In this document: one piece after another, positions 50,503 through 62,914 of the stretch
How the letters are laid out: every line of letters starts with the position of its first letter
Numbering within the stretch: the first letter of the stretch is position 1
NCBI GenBank assembly: GCA_014843695.1
Contig: CM026397.1
Coordinates: 50,475,799 to 50,539,798 of the forward strand
Direction: 5' to 3'
Source of the DNA: Archivesica marissinica
Taxonomy: Eukaryota > Mollusca > Bivalvia > Venerida > Vesicomyidae
DNA: 64,000 nt
Made by a program: the position numbers and the translations under genes
The notes under the pieces: generated by a model
The model's database searches: none
Told to the model about the DNA's origin: nothing
Seen by the model: only the letters and a program-made list of their open reading frames with translations

Positions 50503-53500
50503 TGTACATAAATGAGGTGACCGCTGACACAGGTTTGACTGTACATAAATGAGGTGACCGCTGATGTACATATATGAGGTGACCACTGACACAGGTTTGA
50601 CTGTACATAAATGAGGTGACCACTGACACAGGTTTGACTGTACATAAATGAAGTGACCGCTGACACAGGTTTGACTGTACATAAATGAGGTGACTGCTGA
50701 CACAGGTTTGACTGTACATAAATGAGGTGACCACTGACACAGGTTTGACTGTACATAAATGAGGTGACTGCTGACACAGGTTTGACTGTACATAAATGAG
50801 GTGACCACTGACACAGGTTTGACTGTACATACATGAGGTGACTGCTGACACAGGTTTGACTGTACATAAATGAGGTGACCACTGACACAGGTTTGACTGT
50901 ACATAAATGAGGTGACCGCTGACATAGGTTTGACTGTACATAAATGAGGTGATTGCTGACACAGGTTTGACTGTACATAAATGAGGTGACCGCTGACAAA
51001 GGTTTGACTGTACATAAATGACGTGATTGCTGACACAGGTTTGACTGTACATAAATGAGGTGATTGCTGACACAGGTTTAACTATACATAAATAAGGTGA
51101 CCGCTGACACAGGTTTGACTGTACATAAATGAGATGACCGCTGACACAGGTTTGACTGTACATACATGAGATGACTGCTGACACGGGTTTGACTGTACAT
51201 ATTTAAAGTGACCACTGACACAGGTTTGATTGTACATATTTGAAGTGACTGCTGACACAAGTTTGACTGTACATAAATGAGGTGACCGCTGATGTACATA
51301 TATGAGGTGACCACTGACACATGTTTGACTGTACATAAATTAGGTGACCGCTGACACAGGTTTGACTGTACATAAATCAGGTGACCACTGACACAGGTTT
51401 GACTGTACATATATGAAGTGATTGCTGACACAGGTTTGACTGTACATAAATGAGGTGACTGCTGACACAGGTTTGACTGTACATAAATGAGATGACCGCT
51501 GACACAGGTTTGACTGTACATAAATGAGATGACCGCTGACACAGGTTTGACTGTACATAAATGAGGTGACCACTGACACAGGTTTGACTGTACATATATG
51601 AGGTGACCGCTGACACAGTTTGACTGTACATAAATGAGGTGACTGCTGACACAGGTTTGACTGTACATAAATGAGGTGACCGCTGACACAGGTTTGACTG
51701 TACATAAATGAGGTGACCGCTGATGTACATATATGAGGTGACCACTGATACAGGTTTGACTGTACATATATGAGGTGACCACTGACACAGGTTTGACTGT
51801 ACATATATGAGGTGACCGCTGACACAGGTTTGACTGTACATAAATGAGGTGACCGCTGACACAGGTTTGACTGTACATAAATGAGGTGACCGCTGACACA
51901 GGTTTGACTGTACATATATGAACTGACTGCTGACACAGGTTTGACTGTACATATATGAACTGACCGCTGACACAGGTTTGATTGTACATATATGAGGTGA
52001 CCGCTGACAGGTTTGACTGTACATATATGAGGTAACCGCTGATGTACATATATGAGGTGACTGCTGATGTACATATATGAGGTGACCGCTGACACAGGTT
52101 TGACTGTACATATATGAGGTAACCGCTGATGTACATATATGAGGTGACCGCTGATGTACATATATGAGGTGACCGCTGACACAGGTCTGACTGTACATAA
52201 ATGAGGTGATCACTGACACAGGTTTGACTGTACATAAATGAGGTGACCGCTGACACAGGTTTGACTGTACATACACAAGGTGACCGCTGACCCAGGTTTG
52301 ACTGTACATAAATGAGGTGACCACTGACACAGGTTTGACTGTACATACACAAGGTGACCACTGACACAGGTTTGACTGTACATAAATGAGGTGACCGCTG
52401 ACACAGGTTTGACTGTACATATATGAGGTGACCGCTGACACAGGTTTGACTGTACATATATGAGGTGACCACTGACACAGGTTTGACTGTACATATATGA
52501 AGTGACCACTGACACAGGTTTGACTGTACATATATGAGGTGACCGCTGACACAGGTTTGACTGTACATAAATGAGGTGACCACTGACACAGGTTTGACTG
52601 TACATAAATGAGGTGACCGCTGACACAGGTTTGACTGTACATAAATGAGGTGACCGCTGACACAGGTTTGACTGTACATAAATGAGGTGACCGCTGACAC
52701 AGGTTTGACTGTACATAAATGAGGTGACCACTGACACAGGTTTGACTGTACATACACAAGGTGACCACTGACACAGGTTTGACTGTACATATATGAGGTA
52801 ACCGCTGACACAGGTTTGACTGTACATAAATGAGGTGACCGCTGACACAGGTTTGACTGTACATAAATGAGGTGACCACTGACACAGGTTTGACTGTACA
52901 TACACAAGGTGACCACTGACACAGGTTTGACTGTACATAAATGAGGTGACTGCTGACACAGGTTTGACTGTACATAAATGAGATGACCGCTGACACAGGT
53001 TTGACTGTACATAAATGAGATGACCGCTGACACAGGTTTGACTGTACATAAATGAGATGACCGCTGACACAGGTTTGACTGTACATAAATGAGGTGACCA
53101 CTGACACAGGTTTGACTGTACATAAATGAGGTGATTGCTGACACAGGTATGACTGTACATAAATGAGGTGACCGCTGATGTACATATATGAGGTGACCAC
53201 TGACACAGGTTTGACTGTACATAAATGAAATGACCACTGACACAGGTTTGACTGTACATATATGAGGTGACCGCTGATACAGGTTTGACTGTACATATAT
53301 GAGGTGACCGCTGACACAGGTTTGACTGTACATATATGAACTGACCGCTGACACAGGTTTGACTGTACATATATGAACTGACCACTGACACAGGTTTGAC
53401 TGTACATATATGAGGTAACCGCTGATGTACATATATGAGGTGACCGCTGACACAGGTTTGACTGTACATAAATGAGGTGATTGCTGACACAGGTCTGACT

Positions 53501-55327
53501 GTACATAAATGAGGTGACCACTGACACAGGTTTGACTGTACATAAATGAGGTGACCACTGACACAGGTTTGACTGTACATAAATGAGGTGACCACTGACA
53601 CAGGTTTGACAGTACATAAATGAGATGACCGCTGACACAGGTTTGACTGTACATAAATGAGGTGACCACTGACACAGGTTTGACTGTACATAAATGAGGT
53701 GACCGCTGACACAGGTTTGACTGTACATAAATGAGGTGACTGCTGACACAGGTTTGACTGTACATAAATGAGATGACCGCTGACACAGGTTTGACTGTAC
53801 ATAAATGAGGTGACCACTGACACAGGTTTGACTGTACATAAATGAGGTGACCGCTGACACAGGTTTGACTGTACATAAATGAGGTGACTGCTGACACAGG
53901 TTTGACTGTACATAAATGAGGTGACCGCTGATGTACATATATGAGGTGACCACTGACACAGGTTTGACTGTACATAAATGAGGTGACCACTGACACAGGT
54001 TTGACTGTACATAAATGAGGTGACCACTGACACAGGTTTGACTGTACATAAAAGAGGTGACCGCTGACACAGGTTTGACTGTACATAAATGAGGTGACTG
54101 CTGACACAGGTTTGACTGTACATAAATGAGGTGACCGCTGACAAAGGTTTGACTGTACATAAATGACGTGATTGCTGACACAGGTTTGACTGTACATAAA
54201 TGAGGTGATTGCTGACACAGGTTTAACTATACATAAATAAGGTAACCGCTGACACAGGTTTGACTATACATAAATGAGATGACCGCTGACACAGGTTTGA
54301 CTGTACATACATGAGATGACTGCTGACACGGATTTGACTGTACATATTTAAAGTGACCACTGACACAGGTTTGATTGTACATATTTGAAGTGACTGCTGA
54401 CACAAGTTTGACTGTACATAAATGAGATGACCGCTGACACAGGTTTGACTGTACATAAATGAGGTGACCGCTGATGTACATATATGAGGTGACCACTGAC
54501 ACAGGTTTGACTGTACATAAATTAGGTGACCGCTGACACAGGTTTGACTGTACATAAATCAGGTGACCACTGACACAGGTTTGACTGTACATATTTGAAG
54601 TGATTGCTGACACAGGTTTGACTGTACATAAATGAGGTGACTGCTGACACAGGTTTGACTGTACATAAATGAGATGACCGCTGACACAGGTTTGACTGTA
54701 CATAAATGAGATGACCGCTGACACATGTTTAACTGTACATAAATGAGGTGACCACTGACACAGGTTTGACTGTAAATATATGAGGTGACCGCTGACACAG
54801 TTTGACTGTACATAAATGAGGTGATTGCTGACACAGGTGTGACTGTACATAAATGAGGTGACCGCTGACACAGGTTTGACTGTACATAAATGAGGTGACC
54901 GCTGATGTACATATATGAGGTGACCACTGACACAGGTTTGACTGTACATAAATGAAATGACCGCTGACACAGGTTTGACTGTACATATAGGAGGTGACCG
55001 CTGATACAGGTTTGACTGTACATATATGAGGTGACCACTGACACAGGTTTGACTGTACATATATGAACTGACTGCTGACACAGGTTTGACTGTACATAAA
55101 TGAAATGACCGCTGACACAGGTTTGACTGTACATATATGAGGTGACCGCTGACACAGGTTTGACTGTACATATATGAACTGACTGCTGACACAGGTTTGA
55201 CTGTACATATATGAACTGACCGCTGACACAGGTTTGATTGTACATATATGAGGTGACCGCTGACAGGTTTGACTGTACATATATGAGGTAACTGCTGATG
55301 TACATATATGAGGTGACTGCTGATGTA
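50503..55327. repeat. 37-bp satellite, ~130 copies, left block
   Basis: The unit contains TGTACATAAATGAGGTGACC and GCTGACACAGGTTTGAC. Shortened ~25-bp units (CCGCTGATGTACATATATGA) recur. Three units equal 37 codons, so all - strand frames remain open for kilobases; these are not proteins. A marker variant (GTTTAACTATACATAAATAA) at 51076 recurs at 54221, exactly 85 x 37 bp away, showing large segmental duplication within the array. Confidence 0.97.
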
Positions 55328-56298
55328 TCATTAAGACTAAGAGTAGTTTTCAAATGAACTATAATTTAAAGTCTTTGTTCCAATATCATTATTGCAAATG
55401 AACTATCATTTAAAGTCTTTGTTCCAATATCATTAAGACTAAGAGTAGTTTGCAAATGAACTATAATTTTTATTTTTCTGTATGAAGCCATATAAAAACC
55501 AGTCAGAGACGTTAAAGAATTACATGTATCCTTAAAAACATTTCAAATGAAGCTAAAATATGAAGTAATCACTAATGATGCGCAGTGTAGAACGTTTGCT
55601 TCAGGTGCAAATCCACACTAAACTTGAAGAAATACATTTATCTGTGAGGTTTTCAGGGTTTGTCAAAATGTTTCCCAACAACTCTTCAGGTGATCCTAAA
55701 CAGGTGATAGTCATTCAATAACTGTTTTATTGTTTGCTTTCTTATAGAAAATGTACAATATACAATGTAGACCCCATTATTTGGGAGAAGTGAGAAAGCG
55801 CGTGATTGCGTCATCTAATGGTATTATTTAATAAATATCAACATAATAGGGTTAAAATAAACAATAAATAAACAATATTACCATTAAGTAAATATTTGAA
55901 TAGAAGGAGTGTTTTACAACATTTGTCAGTGTATCTTACTGGAAAATATTTTGTCTGAAAATTGTAAAAAGAAATTGTTTGGTTTTTTCTTAGGGAGAAG
56001 TGGGGCCCCCATGGGGCGAAGTCAGGGGCCCATGGGCGACTACTTCGTCTATGTCGCCCCCTAGAATGAGCCCTGTTCTGTATTCATAACATGTACAATG
56101 TTAAATGGCTATCCATCTTCCAAGCATAAACAATTACACATGTAAGTGTAACTAACTACTTACCATATCTAACATTATTCCATACAGACATAATCTTATT
56201 TTTTACTTTTTCACTTTGTTCTATTTCGCCGTTATCAAAATCAGCTGTCTTTTTCGTCTGAAGAAATGGTGAGCTTGCATGTTTTTTAAGAAAATTTT
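55328..56298. repeat. 971-bp insert in the satellite, copied from the ATG4 5' region
   Basis: Positions 55326-56162 match 63164-64000 with no difference found by eye (offset 7,838). The insert is bounded by GATGTA on both sides (55322-55327 and 56299-56304). The satellite block at 52066 is an unbroken relative of the split site. It carries the 94-bp ATG4 exon copy at its right part. Confidence 0.88.
56164..56257 (-). pseudogene. ATG4D: Displaced copy of an ATG4 5' coding exon
   Basis: The acceptor CATTTCTTCAG and donor TATG/GTAAGT are intact. It encodes TKKTADFDNGEIEQSEKVKN then KIMSVWNNVRYG, which joins perfectly in phase and homology to the exon at 61227 (G/GA then WTLKTKT), as in ATG4C/D N-termini. 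It lies 2.3 kb downstream of the last visible ATG4 exon, i.e. in the wrong order. The original presumably lies just beyond 64000. Spliced after exon 58588-58771 it would shift frame and meet TAG. Confidence 0.8.
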
Positions 56299-57300
56299 GA
56301 TGTACATATATGAGGTGACCGCTGACACAGGTTTGACTGTACATATATGAGGTAACCGCTGATGTACATATATGAGGTGACCGCTGATGTACATATATGA
56401 GGTGACCGCTGACACAGGTCTGACTGTACATAAATGAGGTGACCACTGACACAGGTTTGACTGTACATAAATGAGGTGACCGCTGACACAGGTTTGACTG
56501 TACATACACAAGGTGACCGCTGACCCAGGTTTGACTGTACATAAATGAGGTGACCACTGACACAGGTTTGACTGTACATACACAAGGTGACCACTGACAC
56601 AGGTTTGACTGTACATAAATGAGGTGACCGCTGACACAGGTTTGACTGTACATATATGAGGTGACTGCTGACACAGGTTTGACTGCACATATATGAGGCA
56701 ACCACTGACACAGGTTTGACTGTACATATTTGAAGTGACCACTGCCACATGTTTGACTGTACATATATGAAGTGACCACTGACACAGGTTTGACTGTACA
56801 TAAATGAAGTGACCACTGACACAGGTTTTACTGTACATAAATGAGGTGACCACTGACACAGGTTTGACTGTACATAAATGAGGTGACCGCTGACACAGGT
56901 TTGACTGTACATAAATGAGGTGACCACTGACACAGGTTTGACTGTACATACACAAGGTGACCCTGACACAGGTTTGACTGTACATAAATGAGGTGACCCT
57001 GACACAGGTTTGACTGTACATAAAGGTGACCTGACACAGGTTTGACTGACATATATGAGGAACCCTGACACAGGTTTGACTGTACATATGAGTGACCCTG
57101 CACAGTTTGACTGTACATAATGAGTGACCACTGACACAGGTTTGACTGTACATAAAGTGACCACTGACACAGGTTTGACTGTACATAATGAGGTACCCTG
57201 ACACAGGTTTGACTGTACATAAATGAGGTGACCGCTGACACAGGTTTTGTTTGGGTGTGGGTTTGTGTTGGTGGCTGACCCAGGTTTGACTGTACATAAA
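56299..57300. repeat. 37-bp satellite, right block
   Basis: Continues the split unit from GATGTACATATATGAGG. It aligns with the block starting at 52066 and shares the CACAAGGTGACCGCTGACCC variant. Copies between 56950 and 57200 have many small deletions. Confidence 0.95.
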
Positions 57301-57847
57301 TACAGTTATTACAGTATTAATGAGCATTGATTGTTCTGTGAGCCATAATATCTGAGACAGCTAGAAACATTTGGAGCATTTCAGGGCTTTCCTCCAGGAT
57401 GTGAGTTCCAACCAAGTGCACGGCCTCTTGTTTTTTGGTTTCTTTTAAGATATTTATATGATTGATTTAAAAGGATCATCACATAACCTAAAAACATATT
57501 TCACTTATAGAAGTTATTTGTAGAAACTGTTATTGTCCTCTAAAAAAAGAAAAAAGTGTTTTTGAAAAGGGAATGGAATTTGAAATATCTAAAATAATTT
57601 AAAGAAAGAGATGAAAAAAGAAAGGTTAAAAATACACATGTTGATCGTTACCATCCTTGGACAGGCATATAGCGTTTTTTCTAGAGCTATATGACAGGGT
57701 GCCCCGCCCTGTCCCGTTTTAGCCCCGCCCTTAAGGCTTTTATGTCCGCCCTTTTACATTTTTATTCACAGAAATTCTTTTAATATTTTTTTTTATAAGC
57801 AGCAACAGGCAAGTTCCTTCGGGCATACAGAGCTTAATAGACTGAAA
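57301..57847. other. Gene-free DNA
   Basis: AT-rich. I looked here for the next ATG4 exon and found none. Confidence 0.5.
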
Positions 57848-58032
57848 CCCATCCGACATTTTGCCCGATATGTTCCGCCCTATTGGAACCCATCCGACAT
57901 TTTGCCCGATATGTTCCGCCCTATTGGAACCCATCCGACATTTTGCCCGATATGTTCCGCGCTATTGGAACCCATCCGACATTTTGCCCGATATGTTCCG
58001 CCCTACTGGAACCCATCCGACAATGTTGCCCG
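57848..58032. repeat. ~41-bp tandem repeat, 4-5 copies
   Basis: Units contain CCCATCCGACATTTTGCCCG and ATATGTTCCGCCCTATTGGA. Confidence 0.93.
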
Positions 58033-58264
58033 ATATGTTCCGCACACTGCATCATCGATGAAGCATAATTAACTGTCAATATTTCCATGGTTCAAACCTC
58101 AAAATACCCCACACACACACCTACCCCCTTCGCCACTCAAAACGCACCCTGCCCCTTTTCTGACACACCATGCCCATGAACCATGACAAAGCAATATTAT
58201 ATTATAACTGTAATACTGAAGGATATAACCTGGTTTCTTCCCGTCCCACATGCATGTATAAAGC

Positions 58265-58570
58265 AAGGCTCATTCTAGGTCAGAATATTTGGGAGAAGTG
58301 AGAAAGCGCGTGATTGCTTCCTTAAATATACTTCTGCAAAACAGGGTTAACATGCACAGTACAACCATTAAATACAACATTTGAATAGAAGGAGTGCTTT
58401 ATAATGGGCCAGTGTATCTTACTAGACAAAATTTGGTATAAAAATCGTAAACACCAAAAAAATTATATATTTTTTTTTTTTAGGGAGAAGTGGGGCCCCC
58501 CCAGAGGGCGAAGTCAGGGTCCCTAGGGCGACAATTTCGCCCACATCGCCCTCTAGAATGATCCCTGGTA
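58265..58570. repeat. Dispersed GGGAGAAGTG repeat
   Basis: Runs from GGCTCATTCTAGGTCAGAAT to CATCGCCCTCTAGAATGATC; same family as 29430, 55775 and 63612. It ends about 18 bp before the donor side of an ATG4 exon. Confidence 0.7.
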
Positions 58571-58587
58571 TAAAGCAAGTCATTTAC

Positions 58588-58771
58588 CTGACAATGTGAG
58601 CAACGGACGACGGTCCATACCACTCTCCCGGCTGCTTACCAAACACCTTGCCTATCTCAGCCAGTCGATGGACAGAGAATGGACACTGGTCGCTGGGACT
58701 GTCACCAAACCACTGTATAACCTGCCGATAGTAAGTTTCCTGTTCCTTCGTCTGATTGTGCGCCCTCCAGT
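58588..58771 (-). CDS. ATG4D: ATG4 exon: GDSP / WYGPS segment
   Basis: Encodes DWRAHNQTKEQETYYRQVIQ, then WFGDSP and GKQPGEWYGPSSVAHIVR. Acceptor ATTTTAG, donor GTCAG/GTAAAT, ending two bases into a codon. Confidence 0.9.
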
Positions 58772-61227
58772 CTAAAATATATATTCAATGCACAGTTAAA
58801 CCTTTCTCACATAGAAGCCACAGACGAATGTAACAGTTCTTTGACAGTATTATATAAATTTATTTTAGCTCGATTGCGAAACAAGTTTCTACAACTTATA
58901 AGTTATATGAATCACTCTCGAGACCTCATTCCTGATGGAATCCATCGCCACGAGGGAGAGAGAAGAGGCAATGTGAAGGGCACAATCGTTATGGCTACAG
59001 CTGGGCGTAAACTCCAAGACTTTCGCACCTGAAACAACCGCGCTACCACAGCGCTATCTCGACTTCCACACTATCAGTTACATGTACATTTTGTAAATCT
59101 GTGCAACTGTGTGTCCTACATGTACATGTTGATATTATTTCCAATTTTTGTAAAAACAAAAGCATGAATTCCCAATTCCGCGGGTATGGATGGCAGGGGA
59201 AATACCTGTTCTGCAAATTTATCATAATAATCGTGTATAATAATAGCTTGAGTGCAAAACAAGTATTTACAACGTATTCACTCTCGAGATCTTTTTCTTT
59301 TTAAACTTTATTTATTTTGCAATGATTGCGAAGCAAGTTTTACCAACTTATATTAATCACTCTCGGTGGCGCGGTTGAAAGCGTAAATGTGGTCATTAGT
59401 GTGGGAGGAAACAGGAGTACCCGGAGAAAACCCACCTGTCCGATCTGGCGACCATGGTACCATCTCACATACTTCCCGATCCGAGGATCGACCGGGGTTG
59501 CATTCAATGGTGAGAAGTGAGCACGCTGACCACTGCGCTAATCGGACCGCCATTCTCATTACTGATGGAATCCATCGCAATGAGGGAGAGAGGAGAAGAA
59601 GGGTGGATTCAAGTGTCTTTCTGAAGGGGCATCTCCATCATGGTTCTTATGAGGCTCAAACTGACAACCTCTACATTACAAGGTGGACAGTGTATCCTCT
59701 ACACTACAGAGGATCCTCACTAATGGAAATTATAATAATGAAGATATTTGTTAGTCCATTGTGGACGCTGTTATCATGTTCATTATCATGTGACCGGAAC
59801 ATCAGGGGAGGTAACTAGAGCCACAGACTGGTGCTAGATATTTGTATCATGCCAACTACAAAGTAACATGTTAGCCTGGGTTCCAGTCTGTACTTTGTAC
59901 TCCGTACAGTCATAAAACAACACAGCCAATACATCTATACCGCACACCTAATAGGCTAGCCTGGTTCAAGTCTGTCGATTGTTCACCAATTTACTTCTGG
60001 CAAAATGACATTATCAGAAACTCAATAAGGCCCAATAAATGATCTCGGTATTAAAATATATTTATATGACTGACCAAGCAAAATATATCAACGCCTGTTC
60101 CCAGGCTACATGTACCACATGTGTAGAGAGTAATGCAAAATTGCAACATCTCCAAAGGGAGACCACTGTTGGCTAATTATATCTATGTATGCCAGCATCC
60201 CCTATCAATCTTAAAGCTGAAATACCTCGTCCAAGAAAGTGTGTGATAAATGCTTGAGATAGCATCATCTGACTACTGCGCAGCATACAGCCCCAGCCAC
60301 AGTCAGTCGTAAACTTGGTTTGAGATAATGCATGGAAGTCTCGCCGATACGTAAACCATAACCGACTCTGGAAATCCTGGTTGAACAGCTCCATGCTGGG
60401 CGGGGTATGAAACACTTCCCCTGGTTCCGGTTCATCATCTGTTAAATATCAGAAATGTTCTTTTTATTAAATATAATTGTTGTTTTTCATTTCTTTTTCA
60501 TCTTTATATATATACAGTATACTTGCTTGGAATGGAGTAAACAAATGTTTAATATCAAGCCTATGTAAGTGTATCATGGTGTTCTTAAAAACTAAAAATG
60601 AAAAAGAAAAAAAGTTTCTTAGTTTTGTGGTTTTGAACCCGCAAACATTTGTCCAAACCCCAAGCGTCTGTGTACATAGCCTTGATAGCGATGGGGTGTC
60701 ATTTTTATACTTGTTAAATATGAGAAATATGTTATTTATTAAATAATTGTTGTTTTAATTTATTTTTCATCTTTATATATACAGTATACTTGCTTGGAAT
60801 GGTGTAAAACAATGCTTAGTATCAAGCCTATAGTGTATCATGGTGTTCATAAACAAAAAAGAAGTTTCTTAGTTGTGTGGTTTTGAACCAGCAAACATTT
60901 GTCCAGACGCCAAGCATGGGGTCCATTTTTATACTTGCTTGGAATGGAGTAAAATTGAGCCTTGACTTCTGGTCATCGCCTCTGCAGAGAACGGTTCCAA
61001 AAACATGAGTGTAAGGAGTATATACATGTATATCCGAGAATATGAGAGTGTATATGGACTCCGTGCAACACTCCCGTATAATTATGAACTGATTTGGCAT
61101 TTTTCACTGTGAGATAGTACAATGTGCATGACAGAATATTTACCCTCAGGTCTTTTATGATAGCACCGTCCAAGTAGAAAAATTGGACTATCTTTTTCAA
61201 AGTTAGTTTTTGTCTTCAAAGTCCATC
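58588..61227 (-). CDS. ATG4D: ATG4C/D-type autophagy cysteine protease, partial (three consecutive exons)
   Basis: Exons 61144-61227, 60226-60438 and 58588-58771 join in phase. They encode WTLKTKTNFEKDSPIFLLGR, a linker, then RLWFTYRRDFHALSQTKFTT and DCGWGCMLRSSQMMLSQAF. GWGC carries the catalytic cysteine. The following exon gives WFGDSPSDQCPFSVHRLAEI and GEWYGPSSVAHIVR, typical of peptidase family C54. ATG4 cleaves ATG8/LC3 proteins to expose their C-terminal glycine and removes them from lipid. WNNVRYGW at the N-terminus (from the displaced exon copy) points to the ATG4C/D branch. The first exon lies beyond 64000. The exons with the catalytic Asp and His (DPH) are not found and may be in or behind the gap. 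Confidence 0.88.
58855..59071 (-). mobile_element. SINE family A, antisense
   Basis: From TTTATTTTAGCTCGATTGCG through CCTGATGGAATCCATCGCCA to the head complement CAGCGCTATCTCGACTTCC. Confidence 0.82.
59304..59548 (-). mobile_element. SINE family B, antisense
   Basis: From TTTATTTATTTTGCAATGATTGCG-type tail to CACTGCGCTAATCGGAC. A SINE-A-like fragment (CTGATGGAATCCATCGCAAT) follows at 59563. Confidence 0.8.
59549..60225. other. ATG4 intron
   Basis: Contains the segment shared with 8700-8830 (CAATTTACTTCTGGCAAAAT). No exon seen. Confidence 0.55.
60226..60438 (-). CDS. ATG4D: ATG4 exon: catalytic cysteine
   Basis: Encodes DEPEPGEVFHTPPSMELFNQ and continues through TTDCGWGCMLRSSQMML to THFLGR. 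Acceptor TTTAACAG, donor CGAG/GTATTT. Confidence 0.93.
60480..60960. repeat. Direct repeat pair, ~190 bp, in ATG4 intron
   Basis: TACAGTATACTTGCTTGGAA is followed by TTCTTAGTT.TGTGGTTTTG and GCAAACATTTGTCCA, at 60513-60690 and again at 60780-60915. Confidence 0.8.
61144..61227 (-). CDS. ATG4D: ATG4 exon: N-terminal segment
   Basis: Encodes WTLKTKTNFEKDSPIFLLGR and CYHKRPE. Acceptor TTTTCCAG, donor CTGAGG/GTAAAT. Confidence 0.92.
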
Positions 61228-61432
61228 CTGGAAAATAATTTAAAGCATTTAACACAGTAACTACGAAGTTCTGAAACATGATTAATCATCACCATAGAAT
61301 TTAAAAACATTTTTAAGTAAAATTATTCAAGATTTTGTAAATAAATATCCATGAAGGGCAGAAAGGAGATTTTAATCTGAAGGAGGTTTGTTTTTTAAAG
61401 TTTATTTAATGTCGCTACCGGTTTCCCATTTG

Positions 61433-61545
61433 AGCAATGAGCAGTTTACCTAACAGCTTTCCTGGGGAGATTAACCAGTACTTGGGTGCATCAACCTCCG
61501 TAAGAAACTGCCAACGTTTTCATATAAATCAGACAAGGTCTGAGA
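61433..61545 (-). mobile_element. SINE family C, antisense, partial
   Basis: Has AGTTTACCTAACAGCTTTCC, TTAACCAGTACTTGGGTGC and CGTAAGAAACTGCCAACG, with the head missing. Confidence 0.72.
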
Positions 61546-61571
61546 GGAGAGGTTTCTTTATACAATTGTGT

Positions 61572-61850
61572 GTTTTTACGTTTATTTATCGTTGCTACCG
61601 GTTGCCCATATGAGCGATGCCTCCTGAAGAGATTAGTCATTTTAGATTTTTGGAGGATAGTGCAACGATACAGACAGAGACCCATTCCAGAGTCCCCTTT
61701 GGTTCTTTTACGTGCATGGTGTAAAGCACCTCGGTTTAAAGTTACGTCTGAAAGACTGTTAATTTTACTAGTGTCAGACGAGGGATTGAACCTGCGATCC
61801 CGGGATTATCAGTCCAACATGTTAACCATGGCACTACAGATCCGTCTGTA
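61572..61850 (-). mobile_element. SINE family E, antisense
   Basis: From TTTTACGTTTATTTATCGTT to the complement of the Thr-like head (ATGTTAACCATGGCACTACA). Confidence 0.82.
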
Positions 61851-61915
61851 AGGAGATTTTAGCTGAAGGATAGGTTTCTTTATACAATTATATGGATTGT
61901 ATTATGGATAAAAAA

Positions 61916-62015
61916 TTTTTTAAAATGTACAGTCAAACACAGGATTACAATAAAATGTACAGTCAAACACAGGATTACAATAAAATGTACAGTCAAACAC
62001 AGGATTACAATAAAA
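61916..62015. repeat. 29-bp tandem repeat, 3 copies
   Basis: ATGTACAGTCAAACACAGGA plus TTACAATAAA. The AGTCAAACACAGG phrase resembles the 37-bp satellite unit and the MITE terminus. Confidence 0.9.
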
Positions 62016-62136
62016 TACATGTAATACAGACAGACTTTCAGGAAATTTGGTGGAAGGTTTGGCCTCGTGTCAAAGACATACCCATAAGATATTAGTGGGT
62101 TTACAATGTACAATGTATCTATCTGGGTAAAGAGGA

Positions 62137-62305
62137 ACTATAAAGGGAGATAATATCATTACAAAATATAAAGGGAGATAATATCATTACAAAATATAAA
62201 GGGAGATAATATCATTAAAAAATATAAAGGGAGATAATATCATTAAAAAATATAAAGGGAGATAATATCATTACAAAATATAAAGGGAGATAATAAAATA
62301 AACAT
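62137..62305. repeat. 28-bp tandem repeat, ~6 copies
   Basis: ATAAAGGGAGATAATATCAT plus TACAAAAT, in the ATG4 5' intron. Confidence 0.92.
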
Positions 62306-62624
62306 ACATGTACAGTTGTTTTATGTTTAAATCAATAGATATTTTAATATATCTTATCTTTTTCTTTCATTTATTAATCCAATAGCTTGTCAGGTTTATA
62401 TTATTTAAATCGATAAATTCCTATGTTCAGTACATGTAGCTTTGTGCAGCGACGGATCAGGATTTTAAAAAATGGATTCTTCACCATTGTGAGAAAAATG
62501 GACATTTAGCAACGTGGCGGAGGCTTGCTATCACGGAGTTTTGTTGGTTGCTTGCTTATCTGTTACCAGGATTACGCAAAGTCACAGACAGATTTTCATG
62601 AAATTTGTTGGAAGCATGTATGTA

Positions 62625-62825
62625 CAATGTATGTATGTTCCATTAATTTTAAACCCCTAGACATGTTTTCCTGAGCAGGCTTAGCCGACCTAAGTGGTTA
62701 ACCAGTACTAAGCTATGTGTGTGAGGTGCCTGCTCAATGACACTACATACGTGGCCTGACCGAGTATCAAACCCGGAACCGTTCGATTCCAAATCCAACG
62801 CTCTACCACTGGACCACGGACGCCA
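62625..62825 (-). mobile_element. SINE family D, antisense
   Basis: From TGTATGTATGTTCCATTAAT to the head complement CTACCACTGGACCACGGACG. Confidence 0.85.
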
Positions 62826-62914
62826 CACCATATTACGCAATAAAATATCGCGGACTGCTTTTGTTGAAAATAGAATTTGCTATTTCTAATTTGCTAATCA
62901 TCCACTTTTTTCCA

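Noticed and set aside
55328..56298. Idea that the 971-bp insert is a Helitron or classical transposon
   Set aside because: It starts TC but has no CTRR end or hairpin, no terminal inverted repeats, and carries a host exon; a copied genomic segment fits better.
49439..57327. Very long - strand frames (up to 1,046 codons) repeating VQSNLCQRSPHLC
   Set aside because: The 37-bp satellite stays open in all frames on that strand; some frames even cross the N gap. Not genes.
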